Shown here: piece after piece, positions 24,440 to 33,300 of the stretch | Numbering within the stretch: position 1 is the first letter of the stretch | How the letters are laid out: every line of letters begins with the position of its first letter | NCBI GenBank assembly: GCA_017305925.1 | Contig: JAFKJW010000060.1 | Span: 1 to 36,923 of the forward strand | Source of the DNA: Hyphomicrobiales bacterium | Lineage (GTDB): Bacteria > Pseudomonadota > Alphaproteobacteria > Rhizobiales > Rhizobiaceae | Direction of reading: 5' to 3' | DNA: 36,923 nt | Made by a program: the position numbers and the translations under genes | Notes under the pieces: generated by a model | The model's input: the letters and a program-made list of their open reading frames with translations, nothing else | The model's database searches: none | Told to the model about the DNA's origin: nothing

Positions 24440-24561
24440 ACCCGCTTCGAGACCGTACCGCGCCGGCAGCCATCCGCGATCCTCGACGCCGCCTTGGCAG
24501 CCTTGGGCCGGCGGGGCCGGGCGCTGGCCGATGAAAGGGCGTCAAGCCGAAGTATTGTCCT

Positions 24562-25395
24562 TCAGCCGACCTTGACCACCCGAAAACCTTCCAGCTCCTT
24601 CACCACCGGATGGCCCTTCCAGCGCTCGATGTCGTGCAGGATGACGAGCTTCGAGAGGTCGCCGCCCAATTCGTCGTTCATCTTGTCGATCGTCTTGATC
24701 TGCTCCCATACGCTGCCCACCGCATTGTTCAGCGGGATGTAGACGCCGTCGCCATCGCGCCCGGTGATCTGCATGCGCGAGTAGACGCAGTCGCCGGAGA
24801 TCACCCGCCGTCCGGCCCTCGTGTCGAGGATGACGAACTGCTGGCCGATCGTGTGGCCGCTGCCGAGCCGTACATGGATGCCGGGCAGCACGTTGTCCTT
24901 GTCCCCGTCGATCAGCGTGACCCGGTGCTGGATCGAGGCGTCCAGGGCCGAGCGCAGATTGTCGGGATCGATGATGGCGGTCAGATGCGCGTAGCGCTTC
25001 GGCAGCGCGATCGCCTCGTACCACGACAGGAGTTCGCTCTTCTGGATATAGATCCGGGCGTTGGGGAACTCGCCGACCGAGCCCATGTGGTCGAAATGCG
25101 CGTGCGTGAGGAAAATGTCCGTCACCGCTTCCGCCGTGACGCCCATCTCGCCCAGCATCCGGATCGGTGAAACCCAGGTGGGGATGCCGAATTTCTGCGA
25201 GAAGCTTCCCTCGTGCTGGATGAAGCCGGTGTCGATCAGCACGATCCGGTCGCCCCGGCGCGCCAGGACGAACGAGAACGGCAGGTCCATGACGCCGTCC
25301 TTGTACATGCCGCTGATCAGGTCGACCCACGGCTGGTCCTTGGATCGTGCATATTCCATTACATAGGCATCCCAGGCCGCTGGCTGCTCCGCCAT
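24562..25395 (-). CDS. MBL fold metallo-hydrolase, N-acyl-homoserine-lactonase-like
   Basis: A 277-residue MBL-fold hydrolase, paralogous to that at 17645. THAHFDHMG with His98, His100, Asp102 and His103; GHTIGQQ, Asp in VISGDCVYS, and His in VILHDIERW complete the metal ligands. It is the fourth gene of the CUT2 system 2 operon (binding protein, ATPase, permease, hydrolase), only 16 bases after the permease stop. A hydrolase encoded in an importer operon most likely acts on the imported compound, for example opening a lactone. No signal peptide, so it acts in the cytoplasm. Confidence 0.92.
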   Translation of the reverse strand: MAEQPAAWDAYVMEYARSKDQPWVDLISGMYKDGVMDLPFSFVLARRGDRIVLIDTGFIQHEGSFSQKFGIPTWVSPIRMLGEMGVTAEAVTDIFLTHAHFDHMGSVGEFPNARIYIQKSELLSWYEAIALPKRYAHLTAIIDPDNLRSALDASIQHRVTLIDGDKDNVLPGIHVRLGSGHTIGQQFVILDTRAGRRVISGDCVYSRMQITGRDGDGVYIPLNNAVGSVWEQIKTIDKMNDELGGDLSKLVILHDIERWKGHPVVKELEGFRVVKVG

Positions 25396-25411
25396 GATAG
25401 TCCTCCCCTTT

Positions 25412-26407
25412 TCAGCTTTCCGCCAGCGAGCGGCCGAGACTGGCCAGGCCGACGGCGACGATGAGAATGGCCCCCTGGAAAACGAACTGCGAGAAGGTGG
25501 GCGCCCCGAAGATGTTGAGGCCGTTGAAGCCGAGAACGATGATGAGCGCCCCGATGAAGGTGCCCAGGATGTGGAACTCGCCGTCGCGGAGCGTTGCCGA
25601 GCCCAGGAACACGGCCGCGAACGCGGTCAGCAGGTAGGAATCCGCGGCGTTGGTCGTGCCGCTGCCGAGGCGGGCGGCGAGCAGCGTGCCCGTCAGCGCC
25701 GCGCACATGCCGGAGAGCACGAAGCCGAGGATCTTGATGCGGTCCACATTGATGCCGGCAAGGCGCGCCGCCGAAGGGTAGCCGCCGACCGCCTGGATCT
25801 CCTGCCCGATCGCCGTTCGCTCGACGAGGAGCCAAAGGCCGCCGAGCACGATCGCCATGACGATGATGGGGTTGGGGATGCCGAACAGCCAGCGGCCCAG
25901 CGCCAGCTGCAAAAACGATTCGGGCACGCCCGACACGATCGGCACGCCTGCCGAATAGGCGAAGGAAAGCCCCACCAGGATGGTGCCGACGCCGAGCGTG
26001 GCGATCACCGAATTCACCTTCAGCTTCGTCACGATCAGCCCGTTGGCGACGCCGATGAGCGCACCCAGCGCAAGAACGATCAGCAGCGCGACAGGGATCG
26101 GAAGCTTGTCGTGCACGATCAGCCCGGTGACGAGGACGCCGTGCAGGCTCGCCGCATAGCCGACCGAAAGGTCGAGCTCGCCGACGATGACCGCCATGGT
26201 GAGCCCGCCCGCGATAATCATGGCCAGAGAGGCCTGATTGAGCACATTGATGAAGTTGCCGTAGGTCGGGAAGGCGCGCGGCGAGAGGATGGAGAAGACG
26301 GCGACCATCAAAAGCAGCCCGATGATCGTCCCGTAGCGCGCGAAGACACCGAGCGCGGTCTTGGCCCGTGGCGACAGACGCCGGGCCGCGGCAGCTGCTT
26401 CATTCAT
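25412..26407 (-). CDS. Sugar ABC transporter permease (CUT2/RbsC family), system 2
   Basis: A 331-residue polytopic permease. The family signature GELDLSVGYAASLHG, VANGLIVTKLKVNSVIATLG and the coupling loop AVFLGSATLRDGEFHILGT are present. ATG 26405-26407 is chosen since GGGGAAAGAGG lies just upstream and the extra nine upstream codons are Arg-rich. It overlaps the end of the ATPase gene by eight bases. Paralogue of the system 1 permease at 12813, with the same FNGLNIFGAPT segment. Forms the transmembrane part of importer 2. Confidence 0.94.
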   Translation of the reverse strand: MNEAAAAARRLSPRAKTALGVFARYGTIIGLLLMVAVFSILSPRAFPTYGNFINVLNQASLAMIIAGGLTMAVIVGELDLSVGYAASLHGVLVTGLIVHDKLPIPVALLIVLALGALIGVANGLIVTKLKVNSVIATLGVGTILVGLSFAYSAGVPIVSGVPESFLQLALGRWLFGIPNPIIVMAIVLGGLWLLVERTAIGQEIQAVGGYPSAARLAGINVDRIKILGFVLSGMCAALTGTLLAARLGSGTTNAADSYLLTAFAAVFLGSATLRDGEFHILGTFIGALIIVLGFNGLNIFGAPTFSQFVFQGAILIVAVGLASLGRSLAES

Positions 26408-27956
26408 GCCTCTTTCCCCTCTCCGTCGCTGCATAGCTGGCTTCGATGATGGCCTTGCGCGTGATCTCGGGGCCAGACAGTTCCCGCACGATCCGCCCCT
26501 CGGCCATGACGAGCACCCGGTCGCACAGGTCGGGCAGTTCGTCGGGCTCCGACGAGATCACGAGCACCGCCATGCCGCGCGCCGCCAGGCCGCCGATCAG
26601 CCGGTGGATCTCGCCGCGCGCCCCGATATCCACCCCGCGCGTCGGCTCGTCGAGGATCAGCACCTTCGGCGCCGACACCAGCCAGCGGCCGATCATCACC
26701 TTCTGCTGGTTGCCGCCGGAAAGCCGTCCGACGGGCTGCTCCGGCGACTGCGCCCTGATGGCCAGGTCGCGGATCATCGACCGGGCAAGGTCGCCGCGCT
26801 TGCGGAAGCTGATGAAGGGCAGCGCCGGGCTGGCGAGGATGGAGCCCAGCCGCGCGAGGCTGACGTTGAAGGCGAGCGACTTGGTGAGCAGCAGGCCATC
26901 GGCGCGACGTTCTTCCGGTACGAGCCCGAACCCCGCCCGTACCGCGGCCGCAGGGCTCCCGGGAGCGAAGGGCTTGCCGTCGAAGATCATCGTGCCGCCG
27001 TCGGCGCGGTCCGCCCCATAGAGCAGGCGGGCGAGTTCCGTGCGGCCGGCACCCACGAGACCGCCGAGCCCCAGCACTTCGCCCTCGTGGAGGTCGAAGC
27101 TCGCGCCGATCACGCGCGGCAGCCGCGTCAGCTCGCGTACAGAAAGCATGGTCCTGCTTCGCGTGGCCGGACCTCGTGCGCGTGGCGCCGCCTCGACGAA
27201 ACCACCGACGATCGCTTCGACGAGCGCGCCTCGCGTCAGGCTCGGCCCGGACAATTCGGCCACGGAGCGGCCGTCCCGGAACACCGTGACGCGCCCGCAC
27301 AGCGACAGGATCTCGTCGAGGCGATGGGAAACATAAAGCACCGCGATGCCGGATGCCGAGAGATCGCGGATGATGGCGAAGAGCTTCTCCGCCTCGCTGG
27401 CCGAGAGGGATGCCGTCGGCTCGTCCATGACGATCAGCCGCGCCTTGCGCACGAGCGCGCGCGTGATGCTGACCAGCCAGTTCTCGGCTGTGGAGAGCTC
27501 CTTCGCCGTGGTGTCGAGCGGCGCGGTCATTCCCACCCTGCGGGCGATCGGTTCCACGTCGCGCGCGACGGCCTGCCAGTCCACCATCCCGAAACGAGTC
27601 TTCTTCGGCAGGCCGAGCATGATGTTTTCGATGACCGACATGCCGGGAACGAACGCCAGTTCCTGGTGAATGAAGCTCATGCCGAATTCGTTGGCGCGGT
27701 GCGGGTTGCCGATCGATACCGCCTGCCCGTCGATCACGACGCTGCCGCCGTCCGGCTCGGTGAGGCCGGCGAGGATCTTGATCAGCGTCGACTTGCCGGC
27801 GCCGTTCGCGCCGACCAGACCGTGCACCTCTCCCGGCATGATCGCGATGGATACGCCACGCAATGCCTGCGCGCCGCCATAGGACTTGGTGACATCGGAA
27901 ACAGAAACGAATGGAAGCGCCGCAGGCGCTTCCACCGGTCCTGGAAATGCATTCAT
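26400..27956 (-). CDS. Sugar ABC transporter ATP-binding protein (CUT2/RbsA family), system 2
   Basis: A 518-residue tandem ABC ATPase. First domain: Walker A GANGAGKST, signature region LSTAENWLVSITRAL, Walker B LIVMDEPTASLS, VSHR. Second domain: degenerate Walker A GLVGAGRTEL, EERRADG, LSGGNQQKVMIGRWL, LILDEPTRGVDIG. All as expected for RbsA/MglA. It shares TRFGM-DWQ with the system 1 ATPase (residues about 120-130), which supports recent common origin of the two importers. Gap of 16 bases to the binding protein upstream and an eight-base overlap with the permease downstream. Confidence 0.95.
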   Translation of the reverse strand: MNAFPGPVEAPAALPFVSVSDVTKSYGGAQALRGVSIAIMPGEVHGLVGANGAGKSTLIKILAGLTEPDGGSVVIDGQAVSIGNPHRANEFGMSFIHQELAFVPGMSVIENIMLGLPKKTRFGMVDWQAVARDVEPIARRVGMTAPLDTTAKELSTAENWLVSITRALVRKARLIVMDEPTASLSASEAEKLFAIIRDLSASGIAVLYVSHRLDEILSLCGRVTVFRDGRSVAELSGPSLTRGALVEAIVGGFVEAAPRARGPATRSRTMLSVRELTRLPRVIGASFDLHEGEVLGLGGLVGAGRTELARLLYGADRADGGTMIFDGKPFAPGSPAAAVRAGFGLVPEERRADGLLLTKSLAFNVSLARLGSILASPALPFISFRKRGDLARSMIRDLAIRAQSPEQPVGRLSGGNQQKVMIGRWLVSAPKVLILDEPTRGVDIGARGEIHRLIGGLAARGMAVLVISSEPDELPDLCDRVLVMAEGRIVRELSGPEITRKAIIEASYAATERGKRHE

Positions 27957-27972
27957 GATGCGGTCACATCGC

Positions 27973-28911
27973 TCACTTCAGCGCATCGGGGTGGTCGGCG
28001 ATAAACTTCTCTATCGTGTCCCTGGTGACCAGGACTGCCGGAACCTCGACCGCCTTGGGCTGCCAGTCCGCGCCTGCCTTCCGGATCTCCGGCAGAAGCT
28101 TGGTCATGTTGTAGCCTTCGGTGTAGCTGTCCTGCCAGGCGGTCGCCGTCATGAAGCCGTTCTTGATGTTCTCCAGCGCCTGCGCATTGCCGTTGACGCC
28201 ATAGACCTTCACGTCGTCACGGCCCTGGGCGCGCAACGAGCCGATCGCGCCGATGGCCGGATCGTCCCAGCAGCCCCAGATCGCCAGGTTCTCGTCACCG
28301 GCGGGATGCGATGCGAGCCAGGCGTTTGCATACTGCGCGCCATCCTCGAAATAGCCGGGGATGCGGACCTCGTTCTTGGTGACCTTGATGTCGGGATAGG
28401 CGGCGACGGCCTTGTCGAACTCGACTTCGCGGTTGCGGCACACCTCGCCGGTCCTGTAGGTCAAGGCGAGGATGGAGCCCTTGCCTTCCATCGTCTTCAG
28501 CATGAGTTCATTGACCGGCACGACCATCGGCCCGCCCGAGCCATTGGTCGCCGCCACCGAACTGCCCAGCCCTCCGCCCCAGGTGACGACGGGGATATTG
28601 GCGGACTTTGCCGCGTCCAGCCCCGCTCCGATGGACGAGAACGGGAAGACCATGTCGACGATGGCCGTCGCGCCGCGTTGCGCGAAATTCTGGATTGCGG
28701 CATTCGCCTGGTCGGCGCTGCCGGCTGCATCGATCACGGACACTTCCCAGCCCAGTTCCTTGGCGGCCGCCTCGGCCCCGGTGATGTAGCGTGCATTGTT
28801 GGCTTCGGTCGCCGAGATCGAGACGATCCCGAGCAGCGGCGTGTCCGCCGCGGCAGCCTGCGTGACGATAGCAACGGCCGCAGCGGCGGCCCACAAAACC
28901 GATTGTCTCAC
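27973..28911 (-). CDS. Sugar ABC transporter substrate-binding protein (CUT2), system 2
   Basis: A 312-residue periplasmic binding protein with a signal peptide (MRQSVLWAAAAAVAIVTQ, cleavage likely after AAA near residue 22). Translation begins at GTG 28909-28911, with GGGAGGG six bases upstream. NAAIQNFAQRGATAIVDMV, WGCWDDPAIGAIGSLRAQG and VLVTRDTIEKFIADHP align with the system 1 protein. It is the first gene of its operon, behind a candidate promoter and operator read by the divergent LacI regulator. The ligand is unknown. Confidence 0.94.
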   Translation of the reverse strand: MRQSVLWAAAAAVAIVTQAAAADTPLLGIVSISATEANNARYITGAEAAAKELGWEVSVIDAAGSADQANAAIQNFAQRGATAIVDMVFPFSSIGAGLDAAKSANIPVVTWGGGLGSSVAATNGSGGPMVVPVNELMLKTMEGKGSILALTYRTGEVCRNREVEFDKAVAAYPDIKVTKNEVRIPGYFEDGAQYANAWLASHPAGDENLAIWGCWDDPAIGAIGSLRAQGRDDVKVYGVNGNAQALENIKNGFMTATAWQDSYTEGYNMTKLLPEIRKAGADWQPKAVEVPAVLVTRDTIEKFIADHPDALK

Positions 28912-28944
28912 AAAACCCTCCCAGGACGGCTGCGACAGCAGCTT

Positions 28945-28960
28945 AGCTAAACGTTTCGCT
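28945..28960. promoter_or_regulatory. LacI-type operator 1 of system 2
   Basis: AGCTAAAC-GTTTCGCT is a near-perfect dyad (seven of eight positions) with the central CG typical of LacI-family sites. It abuts the -10 element of the operon promoter (28961-28966) and would cover the transcription start. Confidence 0.75.
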
Positions 28961-28988
28961 ATTTTAAGCCTGGATATCGCGCTGACAA
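28961..28988 (-). promoter_or_regulatory. Candidate promoter of CUT2 system 2 operon
   Basis: On the minus strand TTGTCA (28988-28983), a 16-base spacer and TAAAAT (28966-28961) form a good sigma-70 promoter, about 50 bases upstream of the GTG start and directly followed by operator 1. Confidence 0.6.
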
Positions 28989-29010
28989 GCAGTTTTTACG
29001 CATGTATTGT
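28982..29010 (+). promoter_or_regulatory. Candidate promoter of the LacI regulator gene
   Basis: CTGACA (28982-28987), a 17-base spacer and TATTGT (29005-29010) could drive the regulator; the -35 overlaps that of the divergent promoter. Hexamer matches are moderate. Confidence 0.4.
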
Positions 29011-29041
29011 AATTCTGGCCGTGATACAGCAAGCTATCTCC

Positions 29042-29057
29042 AGCGAAACGATTAGCT
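29042..29057. promoter_or_regulatory. LacI-type operator 2 of system 2
   Basis: AGCGAAAC-GATTAGCT repeats the operator 1 pattern (AGCnAAAC-GnTTnGCT). It ends eight bases before the regulator start codon, so it probably mediates autoregulation; its centre is 97 bases from operator 1, about nine helical turns, which would suit looping. Confidence 0.7.
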
Positions 29058-29065
29058 GAAATCCA

Positions 29066-30082
29066 GTGGCAACCATAAAAGACGTCGCACGGCAAGCCGG
29101 TGTCTCCACCGCCACGGTCTCGGCCGTGCTGAACGACACGGCCTATGTCAGCCCCGAGCTGCGCAAGCGTGTCCGCATGGCGATCAAGGCGTTGAACTAT
29201 TCGCCGTCGATCGCCGCGCAGAGCCTCAAGCGCGGACGCAGCCAGCTCATCGCGCTTGTCGTGGCCGACCTGGCCAATCCGTTCTTCGCGCGCGTGGTCT
29301 GGGCTGCCGAAATCGCCGTGGCGGCCTGGGGCTATTCGCTCGTCGTCTTCAACAGCGACGAGAAGCCGGAGGCGGAGGAGCGCATCCTGAAGCGTATCCG
29401 CACCTTGTCGTGCGACGGCGTGGTGCTGGTGCCGGTGGGCGATTCCACGCGCCATCTCGACCTGGGCATGGACATCAAGCCGATGCCGACCGTGCTTTTC
29501 GGACGCACCGTGGCGGACGAAAAGGCCGACACCATCACCATCGACAATTTCGCCGCCGGCAGGCAGGCGACCGAGTACCTTCTCGACCTCGGGCACCGCC
29601 GGATCGGGTCGATCACCGGCCCGCAGCACATCACAACCGGTCATGCGCGGCTTGCGGGCATGCTGGCTGCCATGCAGGCGCGCGGCGTCACGCCCGAACC
29701 GCAGCACCTGCGCTCGGGCGAGTTCCGCGAAGACTCCGCCTATTCGGTCGCGCGCAGCCTTCTGGAAGGCGACGACCGGCCGACCGCGCTCTATGTCGCG
29801 AGCGGCCTGATGGCGCTCGGCGCCATGCGCGCGATAGCCGATCTGGGCCTGCGCTGCCCGGCCGACATCTCGCTCGCCTCGACCGATACGATTCCCGGAA
29901 TAGGCGGGTTGAGGCCGCGCCTCACCCGCACCGAGCATCCGGTCGTCGACATGACCAACGAGGCGGTCCGGCTATTGGTGGACCGCATTCGTCACGGCGA
30001 TCAGGCGGAGCGGCGCAACATCGTCTTCCAGCCCTCCCTCGTCGTCGGGGACAGTTGTGCCCCTGTCACAGAAAGGCAATGA
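29066..30082 (+). CDS. LacI family transcriptional regulator
   Basis: A 338-residue intact LacI-type repressor. The helix-turn-helix MATIKDVARQAGVSTATVSA is at the N-terminus with hinge SIAAQSLKRGRS, followed by a periplasmic-binding-like effector domain (LIALVVADLANPFFARVV, then FGRTVADEK and VYVAS-type region LYVASGLMALGAM). It starts at GTG 29066. It is divergent from CUT2 system 2 and two copies of a dyad lie between them, so it most likely represses the importer and MBL gene until the imported sugar-like ligand or a breakdown product binds. It is not of the GntR/IdnR subtype seen at 19158. Confidence 0.95.
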   Translation: MATIKDVARQAGVSTATVSAVLNDTAYVSPELRKRVRMAIKALNYSPSIAAQSLKRGRSQLIALVVADLANPFFARVVWAAEIAVAAWGYSLVVFNSDEKPEAEERILKRIRTLSCDGVVLVPVGDSTRHLDLGMDIKPMPTVLFGRTVADEKADTITIDNFAAGRQATEYLLDLGHRRIGSITGPQHITTGHARLAGMLAAMQARGVTPEPQHLRSGEFREDSAYSVARSLLEGDDRPTALYVASGLMALGAMRAIADLGLRCPADISLASTDTIPGIGGLRPRLTRTEHPVVDMTNEAVRLLVDRIRHGDQAERRNIVFQPSLVVGDSCAPVTERQ

Positions 30083-30357
30083 AGAGGCGGCCCGGCTGAC
30101 AAGACCGGCGGCTCCCGGCGACATCGACCGAGAAAGGCCTCAAGACCACGAAGACAACGGCGTCGAGCACAGGAACCCAATCATCCCTGGACCCAAGGCC
30201 AGACCGAGGGCAGGGATCGGCGTGGGACTACGACCTATCGGGTGAAGCGAGCGCCCTCGATCGGTGCAACGACGCCGCAAATGAGGGTCGGTTCAAGCTG
30301 GAGCCATACCTATACGAGACTTGAAAAGTCACGCTCCCCCTTCGGCTTCCCTGCACT

Positions 30358-33300
30358 TCACACGATGAAATCGCCTGCGTTCAGATCGGCCTTCGCGATG
30401 CCGGCGAAGTAGAGATAGTCGAGCCCGTCGCCGAGCCCGATGTAGCTGTTGCCGTTGCCGTCGTCCACGGCACGGGACAGCACGTCGGCGCCCGATGCAT
30501 ACTGGTCGCCATAGGCCGAAACATCCACCTTGTCCTTCGTGGGGTCGAAGTCGAAGATGACGTCGAGGGAGCTCGGCCCGGTGGTGCGCGGGGTGGCGAT
30601 GATGATGTTGTGGCCGTCCACGCCCACATAGGCGTTGCTGTCGTTCATGCCGAACGTCGACAGCGAAATCCAGTCGATGCCGTCGCCGGGAATGTAGGTG
30701 TCGCTGCCGCCGCCGCCGAATAGGATGTCGCTTCCGGAATGGCCGTAGATCACATTGTCGAAGATGCCGGCCACGAAGGCGACGCCGGCGGAATCGTCGG
30801 CATTCTCGGCGACGCGGTCGATCTCGCCGACGGAATAGATGTCCCAGAACCAGCTGGCGGTGGAGATGATGGTGTCGGTGCCGCCGTGGCCGAAGCCGGC
30901 GAAGGCGATGTCCTCGTCGACGAAATCGAGGGCGGAATCGACATGATAGGTGTCGTTGCCTGCGCCGCCCAGCATGATGTCGCCCTGGCCGCCGATGATG
31001 GCGCCGTCGCCGTCGCGCATTTCGGGATTGGTGCCGCCGTCGAGATCGTCGTCGCCATCGCCGCCGATCAGCGTGTCCGCGCCGGAGCCGCCGTCGAGCG
31101 TGTCGTTGCCGGCGCCGCCGTCGAGCCAGTCGTTGCCGCCGTAGCCATGAACGACATCGTCGCCGCCCTGCGCAAGGACCGTGTCGTTGAAGGGACTGGC
31201 TTCGACCGTGCTGTCATTGTCGTCGCCGACCAGGTGCTCGACATGCGGAATGTGGGCCATCTGGCCGGTGACGAGAGAGGCGTCGTCGGAACTGGCCTGC
31301 ACCGTGCCGTTGAGCGTACCGTCGGTCCTCCACAGCACACCCCCGTCGGTGGTGAAGTAGATGGTGTTGCCGTCGCGGTCGGCGAATATCGGATTGTCGT
31401 CCATGCCCGGGGTGAAGTCGCCGAGCGCGAAGGTGCCCTCCTCGGTGCCGTCCGAGACCCAGAGCTCGTTGCCATGGACGCCGTCGTCGGCCTCGAAGAG
31501 GACCTTGCCGTCGAGCAACGCGAACTGGTTCGAGGCTGCGCCGTCCAGCGTCGGATCGGATCCCGAGCCATTGATGCCGGGATTGATGTCCTTGACCAGA
31601 TGCGTGCCGCCGTCGGTGCCGTCGGTCACCCACAATTCCCGGCCGTGGATGCCGTCGTCGGCGGCGAAGAATACCCGGCCGTCGCCGCTCGGCGTGATCC
31701 AGACCGGGTTGGAGCCGCTATCGTAAGTTCCGCCATTACCGGTCGTGCCGGGATTCTGCGTGTTGATGTTGGCGACCTCATGGACGCCGTTGCCGTCGGC
31801 GACCCACAATTCGTCGCCATGGGTTACGACGATCGGCTGGTTGTCCCCGTCGGTGCCGATCACCTTGTGGGCGGCGGCCGAGAAATAGATCCGGCCGGTC
31901 GCCGCGTCGTAAGTGATGTAGCCAACGCCGCTGTTCCCCGCCCCGATGTCCTCGACCATGGCACCGTTGTGGTAAAGCTCAAGTCCATGCGGGCTCGAAC
32001 CCCAAGCCCCGTCGTAATCCACATAGGCGACGCCGTCGCCGACATCGGTCAGCCCGGACGGCGCGTTGCTGGGCAGCGCGACGGTTCCCTGGGACGTGCC
32101 GTCGGTGCTCCACAGCTTCGCGCCGACATTGTCGGTCGCGTCGTCATCCGCCACGAAATAGAGCTTGTCGCCGCCGGGGCTGACTTCGCCGACCGAGGCG
32201 AACGTCTTGATTGCGGTGGTTCCGGCTACCGTCCCGTCGGTGCGGTAGAGCGTCGTCGTCCCGGGCGCATCGGACGGTTGCGCGAAGAAATACTGCACGC
32301 CGCCGACATCGAAGAACTTGTCGAAGAGGGCGCCGGCTGCGCCGAAGGCCGTCAGCATCTGCGTTCCGGCCTCGGTGCCGTCGGACACCCAGAGCTCGTT
32401 GCCATGCACGCCGTCATTGGCGGTGAACAGCAGCTTGTCGCCGAGGGCGGTCAGTTGAGCGGGACCGGCAGCGGCCAGGTTGAGATCGGGGTTGATGTCC
32501 TTGACCAGATGCGTGCCGGCCTCTGTGCCGTCGGAGACCCACAGCTCGCGCCGGTGCACGAAGTCGTCGGCGATGAAGAAGACCTTGCTGCCGGCGCTGA
32601 CGAAATCGGACGGGTTCGACGAGCCGTTCGGGGTGATGTCCTTCAGCAGGTGCTCGCTGCCGGGCGTGCCGGTGCCGATCCACAATTCGCTGCCGTAGCC
32701 GCTCGGGTCCTTGGCCGCGAACAGGAAATCGTCGAGCTGGGCCGCGTCCGGGTCGTCGAGCGAGACCAGCGAATATTGCCGCGCCGCGGCGAGGCTGGCG
32801 CCGTCATTGGTGATCAGGCCCGCCCCGTCGTTGGTGATCAGCGAGCCGCCGTCATTGGTGATCAGGTTGAGCACGTTGACCAGGCTCGCTCCGTCATTGC
32901 CGATGATCGAGGCGCCGTCATTGCCGATGATCGAACCGCCGTCGTTGGTGATCAGGCTGGCGCCGTCATTGCCGATCAGGAAGTCGATGGCACCGGTGCC
33001 GCTGCCGATGATCTTGCCGGCGCCGTTGGCGATGGTGTACTGGCCCGCCGCCTGGTCGAGGTTGACCAGGATCGAATGACTCGGGTCCGACAGGAAATAG
33101 CTGGTGAGCGCGCCGTCGGCGCCGAAGCCTTCGCCGAAGACGTGGTGGCCGTCCTTGTCGTAGATGTCCTCGGAGAGGTGGTTGCCATTGGCGTCGAAGC
33201 GGTCGACCTGTCGCGAGCCGTTGGTCTTGACGACGTCGATCATGGTGAGCCGACCCGTCACGGCATCCCATGTCTCCTGGATCGAGGTGCCGTCCGGCCA

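Noticed and set aside
30057-30357. Short plus-strand frame and spacer after the second LacI gene
   Set aside because: The frame is Arg/Pro-rich without motifs; no terminator, repeat or remnant of a known gene could be seen in the 275-base gap.
32794-32979. CRISPR-like array because of regular 24-base repeats
   Set aside because: The repeats are contiguous, in frame inside a coding gene and have no unique spacers.
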